64,000 nucleotides of DNA from Falsiroseomonas selenitidurans (GTDB lineage: Bacteria > Pseudomonadota > Alphaproteobacteria > Acetobacterales > Acetobacteraceae), in assembly GCF_012103215.1 (NCBI RefSeq), contig NZ_JAAVNE010000008.1, positions 1 through 64,000 of the forward strand, written 5' to 3'. How positions within the stretch are numbered: the first letter of the stretch is position 1; every line of letters begins with the position of its first letter. Under the pieces are notes generated by a model. The model was not told the origin of the DNA, did not search any database, and worked only from the letters and a program-made list of their open reading frames with translations. Positions 25,861 to 35,435 of this stretch are shown piece after piece. The position numbers and the translations under genes are program-made.

Positions 25861-26904
25861 TCAGCTGTTCGGCCCCCGTTCCATCGCATAGGGCTGCCAC
25901 CGGCGCAGCCCCGAACCCGGCAGCACCGTCGGGTTCACGCAGGACATCGGCCAGCGGCCCGACAGCACCAGCGCCAGTTCCTGCCCCGCGCGGCGCTTGC
26001 GCGCCTCGTCGAAGCGGGCGGAGGCACTGGCATTGTGCGGGCTCAGGATCACATGCGGCATCGCCAGCAGCGGATTGCCGGGCTTCGCCGGCTCCACCTC
26101 GAACACATCCAGCCCGGCGCCGGCGATCCGCTTCTCCTCCAGCGCCGCGATCAGCGCCGCCTCGTCCACCGTGGGGCCGCGGCCGGTGTTGATGAAGATG
26201 GCGTTCGGCTTCATCCGCGCGAAATGCTTGGTGGTCAGCATGTGCCCGGTCTCCGGCGTCGCCGGCGCGTGCATGGAGACGAAGTCCGACTGGCTCAGCA
26301 CCTCGTCCAGGCTGGCCGGCACCACGCCGAGCGCGGACATCGTCAGCTCGTCCACGAAGGGGTCGTAGGCCATCAGGCGCAGTCCGAAGGCCTTGGCGCG
26401 CAGCGCCACCAGGCGGGCGACGCGGCCGAAGGCGACGAAGCCGAGCGTCTGGCCCATCAGCCGCGGCACCTGCAGCAATTGCGGCCGGCCCTCCGCCCAG
26501 CGCCCCTCGCGCACCATGCGGTCCTGCTCGATGCAGCGGCGATGGGTTGCCAGCAGCAGCATCATGGCGTGGTCCGCCACCTCCTCGATGAAGGTGTCCG
26601 GGCAGTTGGTGACGGGGATGCCGCATTCGGTGGCGGCGACGACGTCCACGTAATCCACGCCCACCGTCGCGCAGGCGATCAGCTTCGCTTTCTTCGCCGC
26701 CTGGATCATCGGCGCGGAGAGGCGCATGCCCTTGGCGTAGATCGCATCGGCATCCCCGACCGCGGCGATGAAGTCGGCCTCCGTCGCCGGGCATTCCACG
26801 ATCTCCGCGCCCAGGCGTTCCAGCGCCTCCATCTCCAGGTCGTAGCCGCCGCCGGCGACGGTGAAGGATGCGCCCGCGGGCGTCAGGATCCTCGGCTTGC
26901 TCAT
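25861..26904 (-). CDS. D-isomer-specific 2-hydroxyacid dehydrogenase (phosphoglycerate dehydrogenase-like)
   Basis: 347 residues. The catalytic Arg is in INTGRGPTVDE, the Glu in FEVEPAKPGNP and the His in LSPHNASAS. The dinucleotide motif reads GFVAFGRVARLVA, with Ala replacing the first Gly of G-x-G-x2-G, a variation seen in some members. The CATVGVDYVDV and MHAPATPETGHML segments are conserved in the family. Start ATG 26904 with AAGGGGAA about 10 bases upstream; divergent from the SDR gene at 27008. Substrate not evident; a short-chain alcohol or hydroxyacid pathway shared with the SDR is possible. Confidence 0.88.
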   Translation of the reverse strand: MSKPRILTPAGASFTVAGGGYDLEMEALERLGAEIVECPATEADFIAAVGDADAIYAKGMRLSAPMIQAAKKAKLIACATVGVDYVDVVAATECGIPVTNCPDTFIEEVADHAMMLLLATHRRCIEQDRMVREGRWAEGRPQLLQVPRLMGQTLGFVAFGRVARLVALRAKAFGLRLMAYDPFVDELTMSALGVVPASLDEVLSQSDFVSMHAPATPETGHMLTTKHFARMKPNAIFINTGRGPTVDEAALIAALEEKRIAGAGLDVFEVEPAKPGNPLLAMPHVILSPHNASASARFDEARKRRAGQELALVLSGRWPMSCVNPTVLPGSGLRRWQPYAMERGPNS

Positions 26905-27007
26905 TCGTGCGTTTCCCCTTCTGTGCGCAAAGACTCGCACGCGTTCCGGGGGCCGACAAGCGCGCGCGGCGCTGCTAGCCTTCGCGACCGGCATGGGAGA
27001 AGCGACA

Positions 27008-27769
27008 ATGGCACGTTTGACGGGCAAGGTGGCGTGGGTCACCGGCGCGGGCAGCGGAATCGGCGAGGCCGCGGCGCTGGCGCTGGCGGCGGAAGGGGCC
27101 GAGCTGGTGTTGACCGGCCGCCGCGTGGCACCGCTGGAGGATGTGGCCGCACGCATTGCCGCCGCCGGCGGCACCGCGCATGTGCAGGCGGCGGACATGA
27201 TGGACGCGCAGGCGGTGAAGGCGGTGGGCGCCTTCCTCGCGGAGACCTTCGGGCGGCTGGACATCCTGGTGAACAATGCCGGGCTGAACATCCAGCCCCG
27301 CCGCTGGGCGGTGCTGAGCCCGGAGGGGGTGGATGAGCTGGTGCGCGGCAACCTCAGCTCCGCCTTCTACGCGGTGACGGTGGCGCTGCCGCTGATGCGG
27401 CCGCAGAAGGACGGCGTGATGATCCACACCGCCTCCATGGCCGGGCGCAACATCTCCATGCTCTCGGGCGCCGGCTACACCGCGGCCAAGCACGGCGTGG
27501 TGGCGATGAGCCACACGATCAACATGGAGGAAGGCATCAACGGCATCCGCAGCTGCGCCCTGCTGCCGGGGGAGGTGGCGACGCCGATCCTCGACAAGCG
27601 CCCGAATCCGGTGAGCCCGGAGGAACGCGCGCGGATGGTGCAGTCCGAGGATGTCGGCGACCTGGTGCGCTACATCGCCCTGCTGCCGCGGCATGTGACG
27701 ATCAACGAGGTCTGGATCACGCCGACGCACAACCGCAGCTATGTCGCGGCGCTGAACCAGAAGCTGTAG
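27008..27769 (+). CDS. Short-chain dehydrogenase/reductase
   Basis: 253 residues, classical SDR. TGAGSGIG (about residues 12-19) is the cofactor motif, NNAG follows at about 85, the catalytic Ser is in MIHTASMAG and Tyr/Lys in YTAAKHG. TGRR after strand 2 suggests NADP preference. GGGAGA lies 8 bases before ATG 27008; the ATG 12 bases further upstream has no ribosome site. Divergent from the hydroxyacid dehydrogenase across 103 bp. The C-terminus ends with ITPTHNRSY, as in SDRs using small polar substrates. An R3 hairpin follows. Confidence 0.9.
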   Translation: MARLTGKVAWVTGAGSGIGEAAALALAAEGAELVLTGRRVAPLEDVAARIAAAGGTAHVQAADMMDAQAVKAVGAFLAETFGRLDILVNNAGLNIQPRRWAVLSPEGVDELVRGNLSSAFYAVTVALPLMRPQKDGVMIHTASMAGRNISMLSGAGYTAAKHGVVAMSHTINMEEGINGIRSCALLPGEVATPILDKRPNPVSPEERARMVQSEDVGDLVRYIALLPRHVTINEVWITPTHNRSYVAALNQKL

Positions 27770-27782
27770 CCGGGCCATGGAA

Positions 27783-27825
27783 GCCCTCTCCGCCCGCAGG
27801 GGGGAGAGGGTTGGGTGAGAGGGGG
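27783..27825. repeat. Repeat family R3, copy B; hairpin at a convergent junction
   Basis: CCCTCTCCGCCC (27784-27795) pairs with GGGGGGAGAGGG (27799-27810) with one mismatch, followed by TTGGGTGAGAGGGGG. Same element and orientation as 17778-17820, again between two convergent stop codons (27769 and 27880). Confidence 0.8.
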
Positions 27826-27879
27826 CGTGCGAAGCAGCGACGTCCTTCCCAGCGCGTTGCCGCCCATCCCGACAGCGAC

Positions 27880-28497
27880 CTAATCGGGCTGCCCCGGATA
27901 GGGCGCGGCCTGCAGCAGCCCTGCCAGATGGGTGGCGCTGGCGGCGAGCATCGCCGCCGTCTGCGTCACCTTCTCCGGCACCGGGTCGAGATCCTTGAAG
28001 TCCACGGCGCCCATCGCCTCTCCCACCCAGTAGCAGGCGGCCGAGGGAGGGATGGTCCAGCCGACATCGCTCAGCGCCTGGTAGATCGCGGCGGCGGAGG
28101 CATGCGCGCCATCCTCGTTGCCGACGATGGCGGCGACGGCGACCTTGCCGTAGCTCGGCATGCGGCCCTGCGCATCGGTCTCCGCGATGAAGGCATCCAT
28201 GCGTTCCAGCACCCGCTTGGCGACGCTGCTGGGCTGGCCCAGCCAGATCGGCCCGCCGAGGATCAGGATGTCGTGGTCCAGGATGCGCTGCCGCAGCGCC
28301 GGCCAGGCATCGCCCATGCCCTCGTCGGAGGTGACGCCCGGCTTGATGTCCAGCGCCGCGACGCGGATCGATTCCGTCACCGCCACGCCCTGCGCGGCGA
28401 AGGCCCGGCGCAGCACCTCCAGCATCGCGTCGGTGGAGGAAGGCGTTCCCGTGGCGGCCTTCAGCGTGCAGTTCAGCGCAATGGCCTTGATCGGCAT
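27880..28497 (-). CDS. Flavodoxin-like / NADPH-dependent FMN reductase family protein
   Basis: 205 residues. N-terminal IKAIALNCTLKAATGTPSSTDAML is the phosphate-binding loop of the flavodoxin fold, and ILILGGPIWLGQPSSVAKRVLERMDAF (about 75-101) is the flavin-binding GGP-xWLGxPS motif typical of the NADPH-dependent FMN reductase/WrbA-like group. AAIVGNEDGAHAS forms the third flavin loop. Cytoplasmic. It lies 52 bp downstream of the ABC permease gene on the same strand and may be the last gene of that unit or independent. Confidence 0.85.
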   Translation of the reverse strand: MPIKAIALNCTLKAATGTPSSTDAMLEVLRRAFAAQGVAVTESIRVAALDIKPGVTSDEGMGDAWPALRQRILDHDILILGGPIWLGQPSSVAKRVLERMDAFIAETDAQGRMPSYGKVAVAAIVGNEDGAHASAAAIYQALSDVGWTIPPSAACYWVGEAMGAVDFKDLDPVPEKVTQTAAMLAASATHLAGLLQAAPYPGQPD

Positions 28498-28549
28498 GGC
28501 GGGGTCTCCGGCTGTGGCTGCACAGCGCCGAAGCCCCCGCCGCGGTTCC

Positions 28550-29464
28550 CTATTCCTTCACCGCACCAGTCAGGGAGGAGACGTAGTAGTCGACGAAGAA
28601 GGAATAGAAGATCGCCACCGGCAGGGACCCCAGCAGGCTGCCCGCCATCAGCGCGCCCCATTGGTAGACGTCGCCCGTCACCAGCTCCGTCAGGATCGCC
28701 ACCGGCACGGTCTTGTTCTCGCTGCTCTGGATGAAGGCCAGGGCGTAGATGAACTCGTTCCAGGACAGGGTGAAGCTGAAGATGCCGGCGGAGATCAGGC
28801 CCGGGATCGCCAGCGGCAGGGTGATCTGCCACAGGATCTGCAGCCGCGTCGCGCCGTCGATCAGCGCGCATTCCTCCAGCTCGAAGGGGATCGACTTGAA
28901 GTAGCCGATCAACAGCCAGGTGCAGAACGGGATGAGGAAGGTGGGGTAGGTGAGGATCAGCGCGAAGGGCGTGTCGAACAGGCCGAGCTGGAACACCATG
29001 GTGGCCAGCGGGATGAACAGGATGGAAGGCGGCACCAGGTAGGCCAGGTAGATCGCCAGCCCGACATAGCCCGAGCCCTTGAAGCGCAGCCGCTGGATCG
29101 CGTAGGCCGCCAGCGTGCTGGCGAACAGCGACAGCACGGTGGAGCACACCGAGACGAGCATCGTCGTCATCAGCCACTTCGGATAGGCCGTGTTGAACAG
29201 CAGCAGCCGGATGTGGTCCAGCGTGGGGGAGCTGATCCAGAACGGATTGTGCTGCGCGAAGTCGTACAGCTCGGCGTTCGGTTTGAAGGCCGTCACCGTC
29301 ATCCAGTAGAACGGGAACAGCAGTATCAGCAGGAAGCAGCCGAGCGGCACATAGAGCAGCGCGACGCGGCGGGACCGACTGTCCCAGCTCATCATCTCCG
29401 CCTGCGCGGTGGAGCTGTTGGTCTGCTTCGGGGCGGGCGCGTTCACGGCGGCGGCCTCAGTCAT
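28550..29464 (-). CDS. Carbohydrate ABC transporter permease (MalG type)
   Basis: 304 residues, six predicted membrane helices, the first at about 34-56 (ALLYVPLGCFLLILLFPFYW). The cytoplasmic EAA loop reads EECALIDGATRLQILWQITLPLA, which docks onto the ATPase. Its start overlaps the stop of the partner permease by 8 bp. The unit on the minus strand reads ATPase, receptor, permease 1, permease 2. Sugars, polyols or glycerol-phosphate type ligands are typical. Confidence 0.92.
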   Translation of the reverse strand: MTEAAAVNAPAPKQTNSSTAQAEMMSWDSRSRRVALLYVPLGCFLLILLFPFYWMTVTAFKPNAELYDFAQHNPFWISSPTLDHIRLLLFNTAYPKWLMTTMLVSVCSTVLSLFASTLAAYAIQRLRFKGSGYVGLAIYLAYLVPPSILFIPLATMVFQLGLFDTPFALILTYPTFLIPFCTWLLIGYFKSIPFELEECALIDGATRLQILWQITLPLAIPGLISAGIFSFTLSWNEFIYALAFIQSSENKTVPVAILTELVTGDVYQWGALMAGSLLGSLPVAIFYSFFVDYYVSSLTGAVKE

Positions 29465-30416
29465 TGCCCTCTCCCTGCTGCCACTTGCGCCGTGCCAGGC
29501 CGAAATAGCTGAACAACGTTGCGAAGACGAGGAAGGGGATCATCGAGACGGCGATCGCCGCGCCCTCGCCCAACTGCCCGCCGGGGATGCCGCGCTGGAA
29601 GGCAAGCGTCGCCAGCAGGTGGGTGGAGTTCACCGGCCCGCCGCGGGTGATGGCGTAGACCAGCTGGAAGTCGGTGAAGGTGAAGATGATGGAGAAGGTC
29701 ATCACGATGGCCAGGATCGGCAGCAGCATCGGGAAGGTGATGTGGCGGAAGCGCTGCCAGCCGCTGGCGCCGTCCAGCAGCGCCGCCTCGTACAGCGAGG
29801 GGGAGATGGTCTGCAGGCCCGCGAGCAGCGAGATGGCGACGAAGGGAATGCCGCGCCAGATATTGGCCGCGATCAGCGACCAGCGTGCCGGCCAGGCGGT
29901 GTTGATGAAGTCGATATTCGTGTCGCGCACCCCCAGCACATCCACGAACAGGTAGGAAATGATGGAGAATTGCGGGTCGTAGATCCACCAGAAGGCAATG
30001 GCGGACAGCACGGTGGGCACGATCCAGGGCAGCAGGATGATCGCGCGCAGCAGCGACTTCATCGGCAGATGCTGGTTCAGCAGCAGCGCCAGCCACAGGC
30101 CCAGCGCGAACTTCCCCACCGTCGCGACCGCCGTGTAGAAGACGCTGTAGAACACGGCGTTCCAGAAGATCGGGTCATCCGCCAGCCAGATGAAGTTCTC
30201 GAGCCCGACCCAGATGCCGGACCGGCCGATGGTGGTGTCGGTGAAGGCGAGATAGATGCCGAGCCCCAGCGGGTAGGTCAGGAAGGTCATCAGCAGGCCG
30301 ATGGCCGGCAGCAGGCAGATGAAGGCGAGGAACGGCTTCCAGTCGAACAGCCGCGTCAGCGCGCCCTGCTTCGGGCGCATCTTGGTCCAGACCGGCGCGG
30401 CGGTTGTCGCGGACAT
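29457..30416 (-). CDS. Carbohydrate ABC transporter permease (MalF/UgpA type)
   Basis: 319 residues with six predicted membrane helices. The first is FLAFICLLPAIGLLMTFLTY; the EAA loop reads EAALLDGASGWQRFRHITFPML. I choose ATG 30416 (MSATTAAPVW); a longer frame adds 17 residues that look like leader. Partner of the MalG-type permease, with which it overlaps by 8 bp. 60 bp separate it from the receptor gene. Confidence 0.9.
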   Translation of the reverse strand: MSATTAAPVWTKMRPKQGALTRLFDWKPFLAFICLLPAIGLLMTFLTYPLGLGIYLAFTDTTIGRSGIWVGLENFIWLADDPIFWNAVFYSVFYTAVATVGKFALGLWLALLLNQHLPMKSLLRAIILLPWIVPTVLSAIAFWWIYDPQFSIISYLFVDVLGVRDTNIDFINTAWPARWSLIAANIWRGIPFVAISLLAGLQTISPSLYEAALLDGASGWQRFRHITFPMLLPILAIVMTFSIIFTFTDFQLVYAITRGGPVNSTHLLATLAFQRGIPGGQLGEGAAIAVSMIPFLVFATLFSYFGLARRKWQQGEGND

Positions 30417-30476
30417 GTGGGGTTCCCGGATGAGAGGAGCGTGGCGCCCGCACGATGCGGGCGCCACGCGTCTGGA

Positions 30477-31811
30477 TTAGCGGCGGGAGCGGAAGAAGCG
30501 GCGGGCGCGGCGCTCGGCCTCGGCCGCCGCCTGCTGCGGCGTCGCCTGGCCGGAGGCGACGGAGGCGCACATCTGCACCATGACGTAGTCGGCATTCGCC
30601 GCCGCCGACGCCTCGCTGATCGGGCCCTTGTAGCCGGCGTAGAAGGTCGTATCCATCACGCCCTTGAACACCGAGATCTTCGGGTCGCCGCTGCTCCAGG
30701 TCGCGCTTTCATTGTAGGCGTTCAGCGGCTGCGACCAGTAGCCGAGGTTGGCCTGCAGCCACGGGTCGTACTGCGGCGCCTCCAGCATGAACTGCAGGAA
30801 GGCCTTGGACGCGTTCGGGTAGCGGCTGTGCTTGAACACCATGGCGTTCAGCGTCAGCCCCGCCATCGGCGAGGTCTGCTGCGTGCCCTTGGGCAGCAGG
30901 GTCATGAAGGTGTCGTCGGCGATCGCCTTCATCGCCGGGTCGTTCTTCAGCGAGAAGTACAGCGACACGCCATTGGCCGTCAGGTGGCATTCGCCGGCGG
31001 AATAGGCGCGGTTGTTGCTGATGTCGCCCCAGGCGATGGTGCCGGGGATGAAGGTGGCATAGAGCTCCTTCAGGTATTCCAGGGAACGGATCGTCTCCGG
31101 GCTGTTGATGGCGACGTTGTTGTTCTCGTCCACTAGGTAGCCGCCGAAGGACCAGACCAGCCACTGCGCGAAGCCGTTGCCGTCGCCCACCGCATTGCCC
31201 AGTGCGAAGCCGGACGGCTTGCCGACGCGCTTGAGTTCCTGCGACAGCTTCAGGTAGCCGGCATGGTCTTCCGGCGGGGCGTCGAAGCCCACCGAGTTCA
31301 GCGTGGATTTGCGCCAGACCAGCGGGCCGCCGGAGGCACCGAAGGGCAGGCCCACCCACATGTCGCTGTTCGCACGCTTGCCGTAGCGCTGCGCCATGGC
31401 CTTCCAGCCACCGTATTTCTGGCCGAGATAGCCGGCGACATCGGCCATGTCGACCAGCTTGTCGGCGTAGATGTGCGGCGCCTCGTTGAACCCGATGATG
31501 AGGTCGGGGCCGGCGCCGGTGTTGGCGGTGACCGCGGTCTGCTGGGTGATGTCCTCCCACCCCACGAAGTCCACGCGGACCTCGACGCCGGTCTGCGCGG
31601 TGAAGCGCGCGGCATTGGCGCGGAACACCTCCTCATCCGGCTGCACGAAGCGCACCGGGCGCAGCATGCGCAGCGTGGCGCCACGCTCGATCGGCAGGGA
31701 AGGGGCGCTGGCCGACTGCGTCGGGATGTTGGACTGCGCAAAGGCGCGCGGTGCAACGAGCGCGGCGCCACCCAGGGCGAGGGCCGCGCGGCGGGTGATG
31801 ATATAAGCCAT
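30477..31811 (-). CDS. Extracellular solute-binding protein of the carbohydrate ABC importer
   Basis: 444 residues. MAYIITRRAALALGGAALVAPRAFAQ is a Tat-style signal peptide with cleavage after about residue 25. The mature protein is a family 1 (MalE/UgpB) binding protein: TGVEVRVDFVGWEDI, GAGPDLIIGFNEAPH and LPFGASGGPLVWRKS are characteristic. AAGGAGGAAACG lies just before ATG 31811. It stands between the ATPase and permease genes. Homologs of this size bind oligosaccharides or polyols. Confidence 0.92.
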   Translation of the reverse strand: MAYIITRRAALALGGAALVAPRAFAQSNIPTQSASAPSLPIERGATLRMLRPVRFVQPDEEVFRANAARFTAQTGVEVRVDFVGWEDITQQTAVTANTGAGPDLIIGFNEAPHIYADKLVDMADVAGYLGQKYGGWKAMAQRYGKRANSDMWVGLPFGASGGPLVWRKSTLNSVGFDAPPEDHAGYLKLSQELKRVGKPSGFALGNAVGDGNGFAQWLVWSFGGYLVDENNNVAINSPETIRSLEYLKELYATFIPGTIAWGDISNNRAYSAGECHLTANGVSLYFSLKNDPAMKAIADDTFMTLLPKGTQQTSPMAGLTLNAMVFKHSRYPNASKAFLQFMLEAPQYDPWLQANLGYWSQPLNAYNESATWSSGDPKISVFKGVMDTTFYAGYKGPISEASAAANADYVMVQMCASVASGQATPQQAAAEAERRARRFFRSRR

Positions 31812-31854
31812 TTCTTGTCGTTTCCTCCTTGTTTGTCGTTCTGGTTGGGCGCGT

Positions 31855-32901
<1,047 letters not shown>

Positions 32902-32924
32902 GCTTTTCCCCCCTCGCGCGCCAC

Positions 32925-32949
32925 CTTTCCGGGGCTGCGCGCCGGAAAG
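32925..32949. promoter_or_regulatory. Inverted repeat upstream of the ABC importer unit
   Basis: CTTTCCGG and CCGGAAAG form perfect 8-bp arms 9 bp apart, 24 bp before the ATPase start codon on the minus strand, in the 216-bp divergent region shared with the efflux gene. Spacing suits a dimeric repressor, but no regulator gene is adjacent. Confidence 0.4.
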
Positions 32950-33117
32950 CTACACATGCATGGAGCAAGCGCGCAACCTCGCCCCTGCCGTGGCGGGGTT
33001 GGCTTCGCCGGGCTAATCGCGGCGCCTTGCATGGCGGACCCGCCGGATTGCGCGCTGGACGCGATGGCGGCGCAGGATTACCCAAATGCTGCAGAGCAGC
33101 AAAGGCGCGGGACCAGG

Positions 33118-34290
33118 ATGCCAGAGCATTACCGGCGGCTTGCGGCGCTTCTCGGCGCGCTGACCGCGCTGGGGCCGCTGGGGGTCGACATGTACCTGCC
33201 GGCCTTCCCCGCCATCGGCGAGGCGCTGGGCGCCAGCCCCGCCGCCATCCAGCGCACGCTGGCGGCCTTCCTGCTCGGCATGGCCGCGGGCCAGCTGGTG
33301 TATGGCCCGCTGTCGGACCGGCTGGGGCGCCGGCTGCCGCTGTTCGCCGGCATGGGCGTCTACACCCTGGCCTCCATCGGCTGCGCGCTGGCGGCCTCGG
33401 CCGAGGCGCTGGTCTGGCTGCGGCTGGCGCAGGCGCTCGGCGGCTGTGTCGGCGTCGTCGTCTCGCGCGCCGTGGTGCGCGACCTCTGCGACGAGCGCGG
33501 CGCGGTGCGCATGATGTCGATGCTGATGCTGGCGATGGGGGCCGCGCCGATCCTGGCGCCGATGCTGGGCGGCTGGCTGCTGGCGGCACTTGGCTGGCGC
33601 GCCATCTTCTGGTTCCTGGCCGCCTATGGCGGGCTGGCGATGCTGGTGATGTACCACTGGCTGCCGGAAAGCCTGCCGCCGGAGCGGCGGCGCCAGGATG
33701 GCTTCGTCGCCGTCATGCTGGTGTATCTGGCGCTGCTGAAGGACCGGCGCTTCCTGTCCAACGCGCTGGCCGGCGCGCTGCCGATGGCGGGGCTGTTCGC
33801 CTATCTGGTGGGCTCGCCACACCTGTTGATGCAGGTGCACGGGCTGGGGCCGGTGGAATACGGCATGGCCTTCGGCTTCAACGCCTTCGGCCTGATCCTG
33901 GCAAGCCAGGTGATCGCCCGCCTGGTGCGGCGCACGGCGCCGGCCGTGCTGCTGCCGCGCGCGCTGGGGCTGCTGGCGCTGGCAGGTGCCGGCGTGGTGC
34001 TGGCGGTGGCGGGCGGCGCGCTGCTGCCGCTGCTGGCGGCCTTTTTCCTGTATCTCGCCCTCATGGGATCGGTGCTGCCGCTGAGCTCCGCCCTGGCGAT
34101 GGCGCCGATGGGGCGGATGGCGGGCAGCGCCTCCGCCCTGATGGGCACCATCCAGTTCGGCGCCGGCGCGCTGGTCGGCGCCGTGCTCGGCGCCTTCGGC
34201 GGCACCTCGGCGCTGGCCATGGGCGCGCTGATTGCCCTTGCCGGCCTGTCCGGCCTGGTGGCGCATCTGGGGCTGCGCCGGCCGGGCTGA
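33118..34290 (+). CDS. Bcr/CflA family multidrug efflux MFS transporter
   Basis: 390 residues, 12 predicted membrane helices. GPLGVDMYLPAFPAIGEALG at the N-terminus is the Bcr/CflA signature, and GPLSDRLGRRLPLFAG is MFS motif A between helices 2 and 3. SRAVVRDLCDERGAVRMMSM matches the helix 4-5 region. I place the start at ATG 33118, after CCAGG; the upstream open frame is a shadow of the ABC ATPase gene. It probably exports drugs or metabolites by proton antiport at the inner membrane. Confidence 0.9.
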   Translation: MPEHYRRLAALLGALTALGPLGVDMYLPAFPAIGEALGASPAAIQRTLAAFLLGMAAGQLVYGPLSDRLGRRLPLFAGMGVYTLASIGCALAASAEALVWLRLAQALGGCVGVVVSRAVVRDLCDERGAVRMMSMLMLAMGAAPILAPMLGGWLLAALGWRAIFWFLAAYGGLAMLVMYHWLPESLPPERRRQDGFVAVMLVYLALLKDRRFLSNALAGALPMAGLFAYLVGSPHLLMQVHGLGPVEYGMAFGFNAFGLILASQVIARLVRRTAPAVLLPRALGLLALAGAGVVLAVAGGALLPLLAAFFLYLALMGSVLPLSSALAMAPMGRMAGSASALMGTIQFGAGALVGAVLGAFGGTSALAMGALIALAGLSGLVAHLGLRRPG

Positions 34291-34306
34291 CGGGTCCATA
34301 CCCGAC

Positions 34307-34424
34307 GCACGAAGGCTTCACCTTCGTGCCCCCCAAGCGCCGGGCGGGCGGCATCCGCGGCCCTTGGCTTCGCCGCGCTCGCCGCGGCGCGCATTCGCGC
34401 GCCCGGCCCTTCGGGCCGCAGGTC
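34307..34424. repeat. Repeat family R1, copy B, at a convergent junction
   Basis: Starts with a perfect 9-bp hairpin, GCACGAAGG (34307-34315) and CCTTCGTGC (34321-34329). The block at 34354-34373 is identical over 20 bases to 6443-6462, and 34411-34424 is identical over 14 bases to 6492-6505. It lies between stop codons of the efflux gene (34290) and the E1 beta gene (34445). No gene is seen in these 154 bp. Confidence 0.78.
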
Positions 34425-34444
34425 AGAACCTTGTGCGCCGGCCC

Positions 34445-35434
34445 TCAGTCCCGCATCAGGGCTTCCGCCGCCGCGACGATCTTCGCGGTGTCCACCTTCA
34501 GCTGGTCCTCCAGCGGTGGCGCGAAGGGCACCGGCACGCGCGGCTGGCCAAGGCGCGCCACGCGGCGCAGGCCGGCGGGCCCCAGCCGTTCCACCACGCG
34601 CGCCACCACCTCCGCCCCGAAGCCGCCGGTGGTCACCGCCTCATGCACCACCAGCAGCCGCCCCGTGCGGGCGACGGAGGCGACGACGGCTTCCTCGTCC
34701 CAGGGCCACAGCGTGCGCAGGTCCAGCACATCCGCGGCGATGCCGCGCGCTTCCAGCATGGCCGCCGCCTCCTCCACCTGCGGCACGATGGCGGACCAGG
34801 TGACCAGCGTCAGGTCCCCGCCCATGCGCGCGCGCCGCGCCTGGCCGAAGGGGATGGGCGCGATCTCCGCCGCCACCGGGCCGGTGACGGGGAACAGGTT
34901 CTTCGGGTCGAAGAACAGCACCGGGTCGTCGCTGCGGATCGCGCTCACCAGCAGCCCGGCCGTGTCCGCGGGGGTGGAGGGCACGGCGACCACCAGGCCG
35001 GGGATGTGGGTGAACCAGGATTCCAGCGTCTGGCTGTGCTGGGCCGCGGAATTGCGCCAGATGCCGTGCGGCATGCGGATCACCACGGCGGGCCTGGCCT
35101 GGCCGCCGAACATGTAGCGCACCTTGGCGATCTGGTTCACCAGCTCGTCCATCGCGCACATCACGAAGTCGAAGATCCGCATCTCGATGATCGGCCGCGT
35201 GCCGACCAGTGCGGCGCCGAGGCCCGCCCCCATGATGACGCTTTCGCTGATCGGGGTTGAGACAACGCGGGCCGCGCCGAATTCGTCGAGGAAGCCGCGA
35301 TACTGGCCAAACAGGCCGCCGCGGGCGACATCCTCGCCCAGCACCCACACGGATGGGTCGCGGCGCATCTCCTGCAGCGCGGCGCGGCGCGCCGCTTCCA
35401 CCAGGGTGATCGTTTCCATCCCGGGCGTTTCCAT
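34445..35434 (-). CDS. 2-oxoacid/acetoin dehydrogenase E1 component, beta subunit
   Basis: 329 residues. The transketolase-like pyrimidine domain begins VLGEDVARGGLFGQYRGF, with TPISESVIMGAGLGAAL (conserved Glu for thiamine diphosphate) and the C-terminal transketolase domain has DLRTLWPWDEEAVVASV and VVHEAVTTGGFGAEV. ATG 35434 is one base beyond the alpha subunit stop; ATG 35419 is an alternative. With the alpha subunit it decarboxylates a 2-oxoacid (pyruvate, acetoin or branched). No E2 or E3 gene follows in the window, so those must be elsewhere. Confidence 0.9.
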   Translation of the reverse strand: METPGMETITLVEAARRAALQEMRRDPSVWVLGEDVARGGLFGQYRGFLDEFGAARVVSTPISESVIMGAGLGAALVGTRPIIEMRIFDFVMCAMDELVNQIAKVRYMFGGQARPAVVIRMPHGIWRNSAAQHSQTLESWFTHIPGLVVAVPSTPADTAGLLVSAIRSDDPVLFFDPKNLFPVTGPVAAEIAPIPFGQARRARMGGDLTLVTWSAIVPQVEEAAAMLEARGIAADVLDLRTLWPWDEEAVVASVARTGRLLVVHEAVTTGGFGAEVVARVVERLGPAGLRRVARLGQPRVPVPFAPPLEDQLKVDTAKIVAAAEALMRD

Positions 35435-35435
35435 C

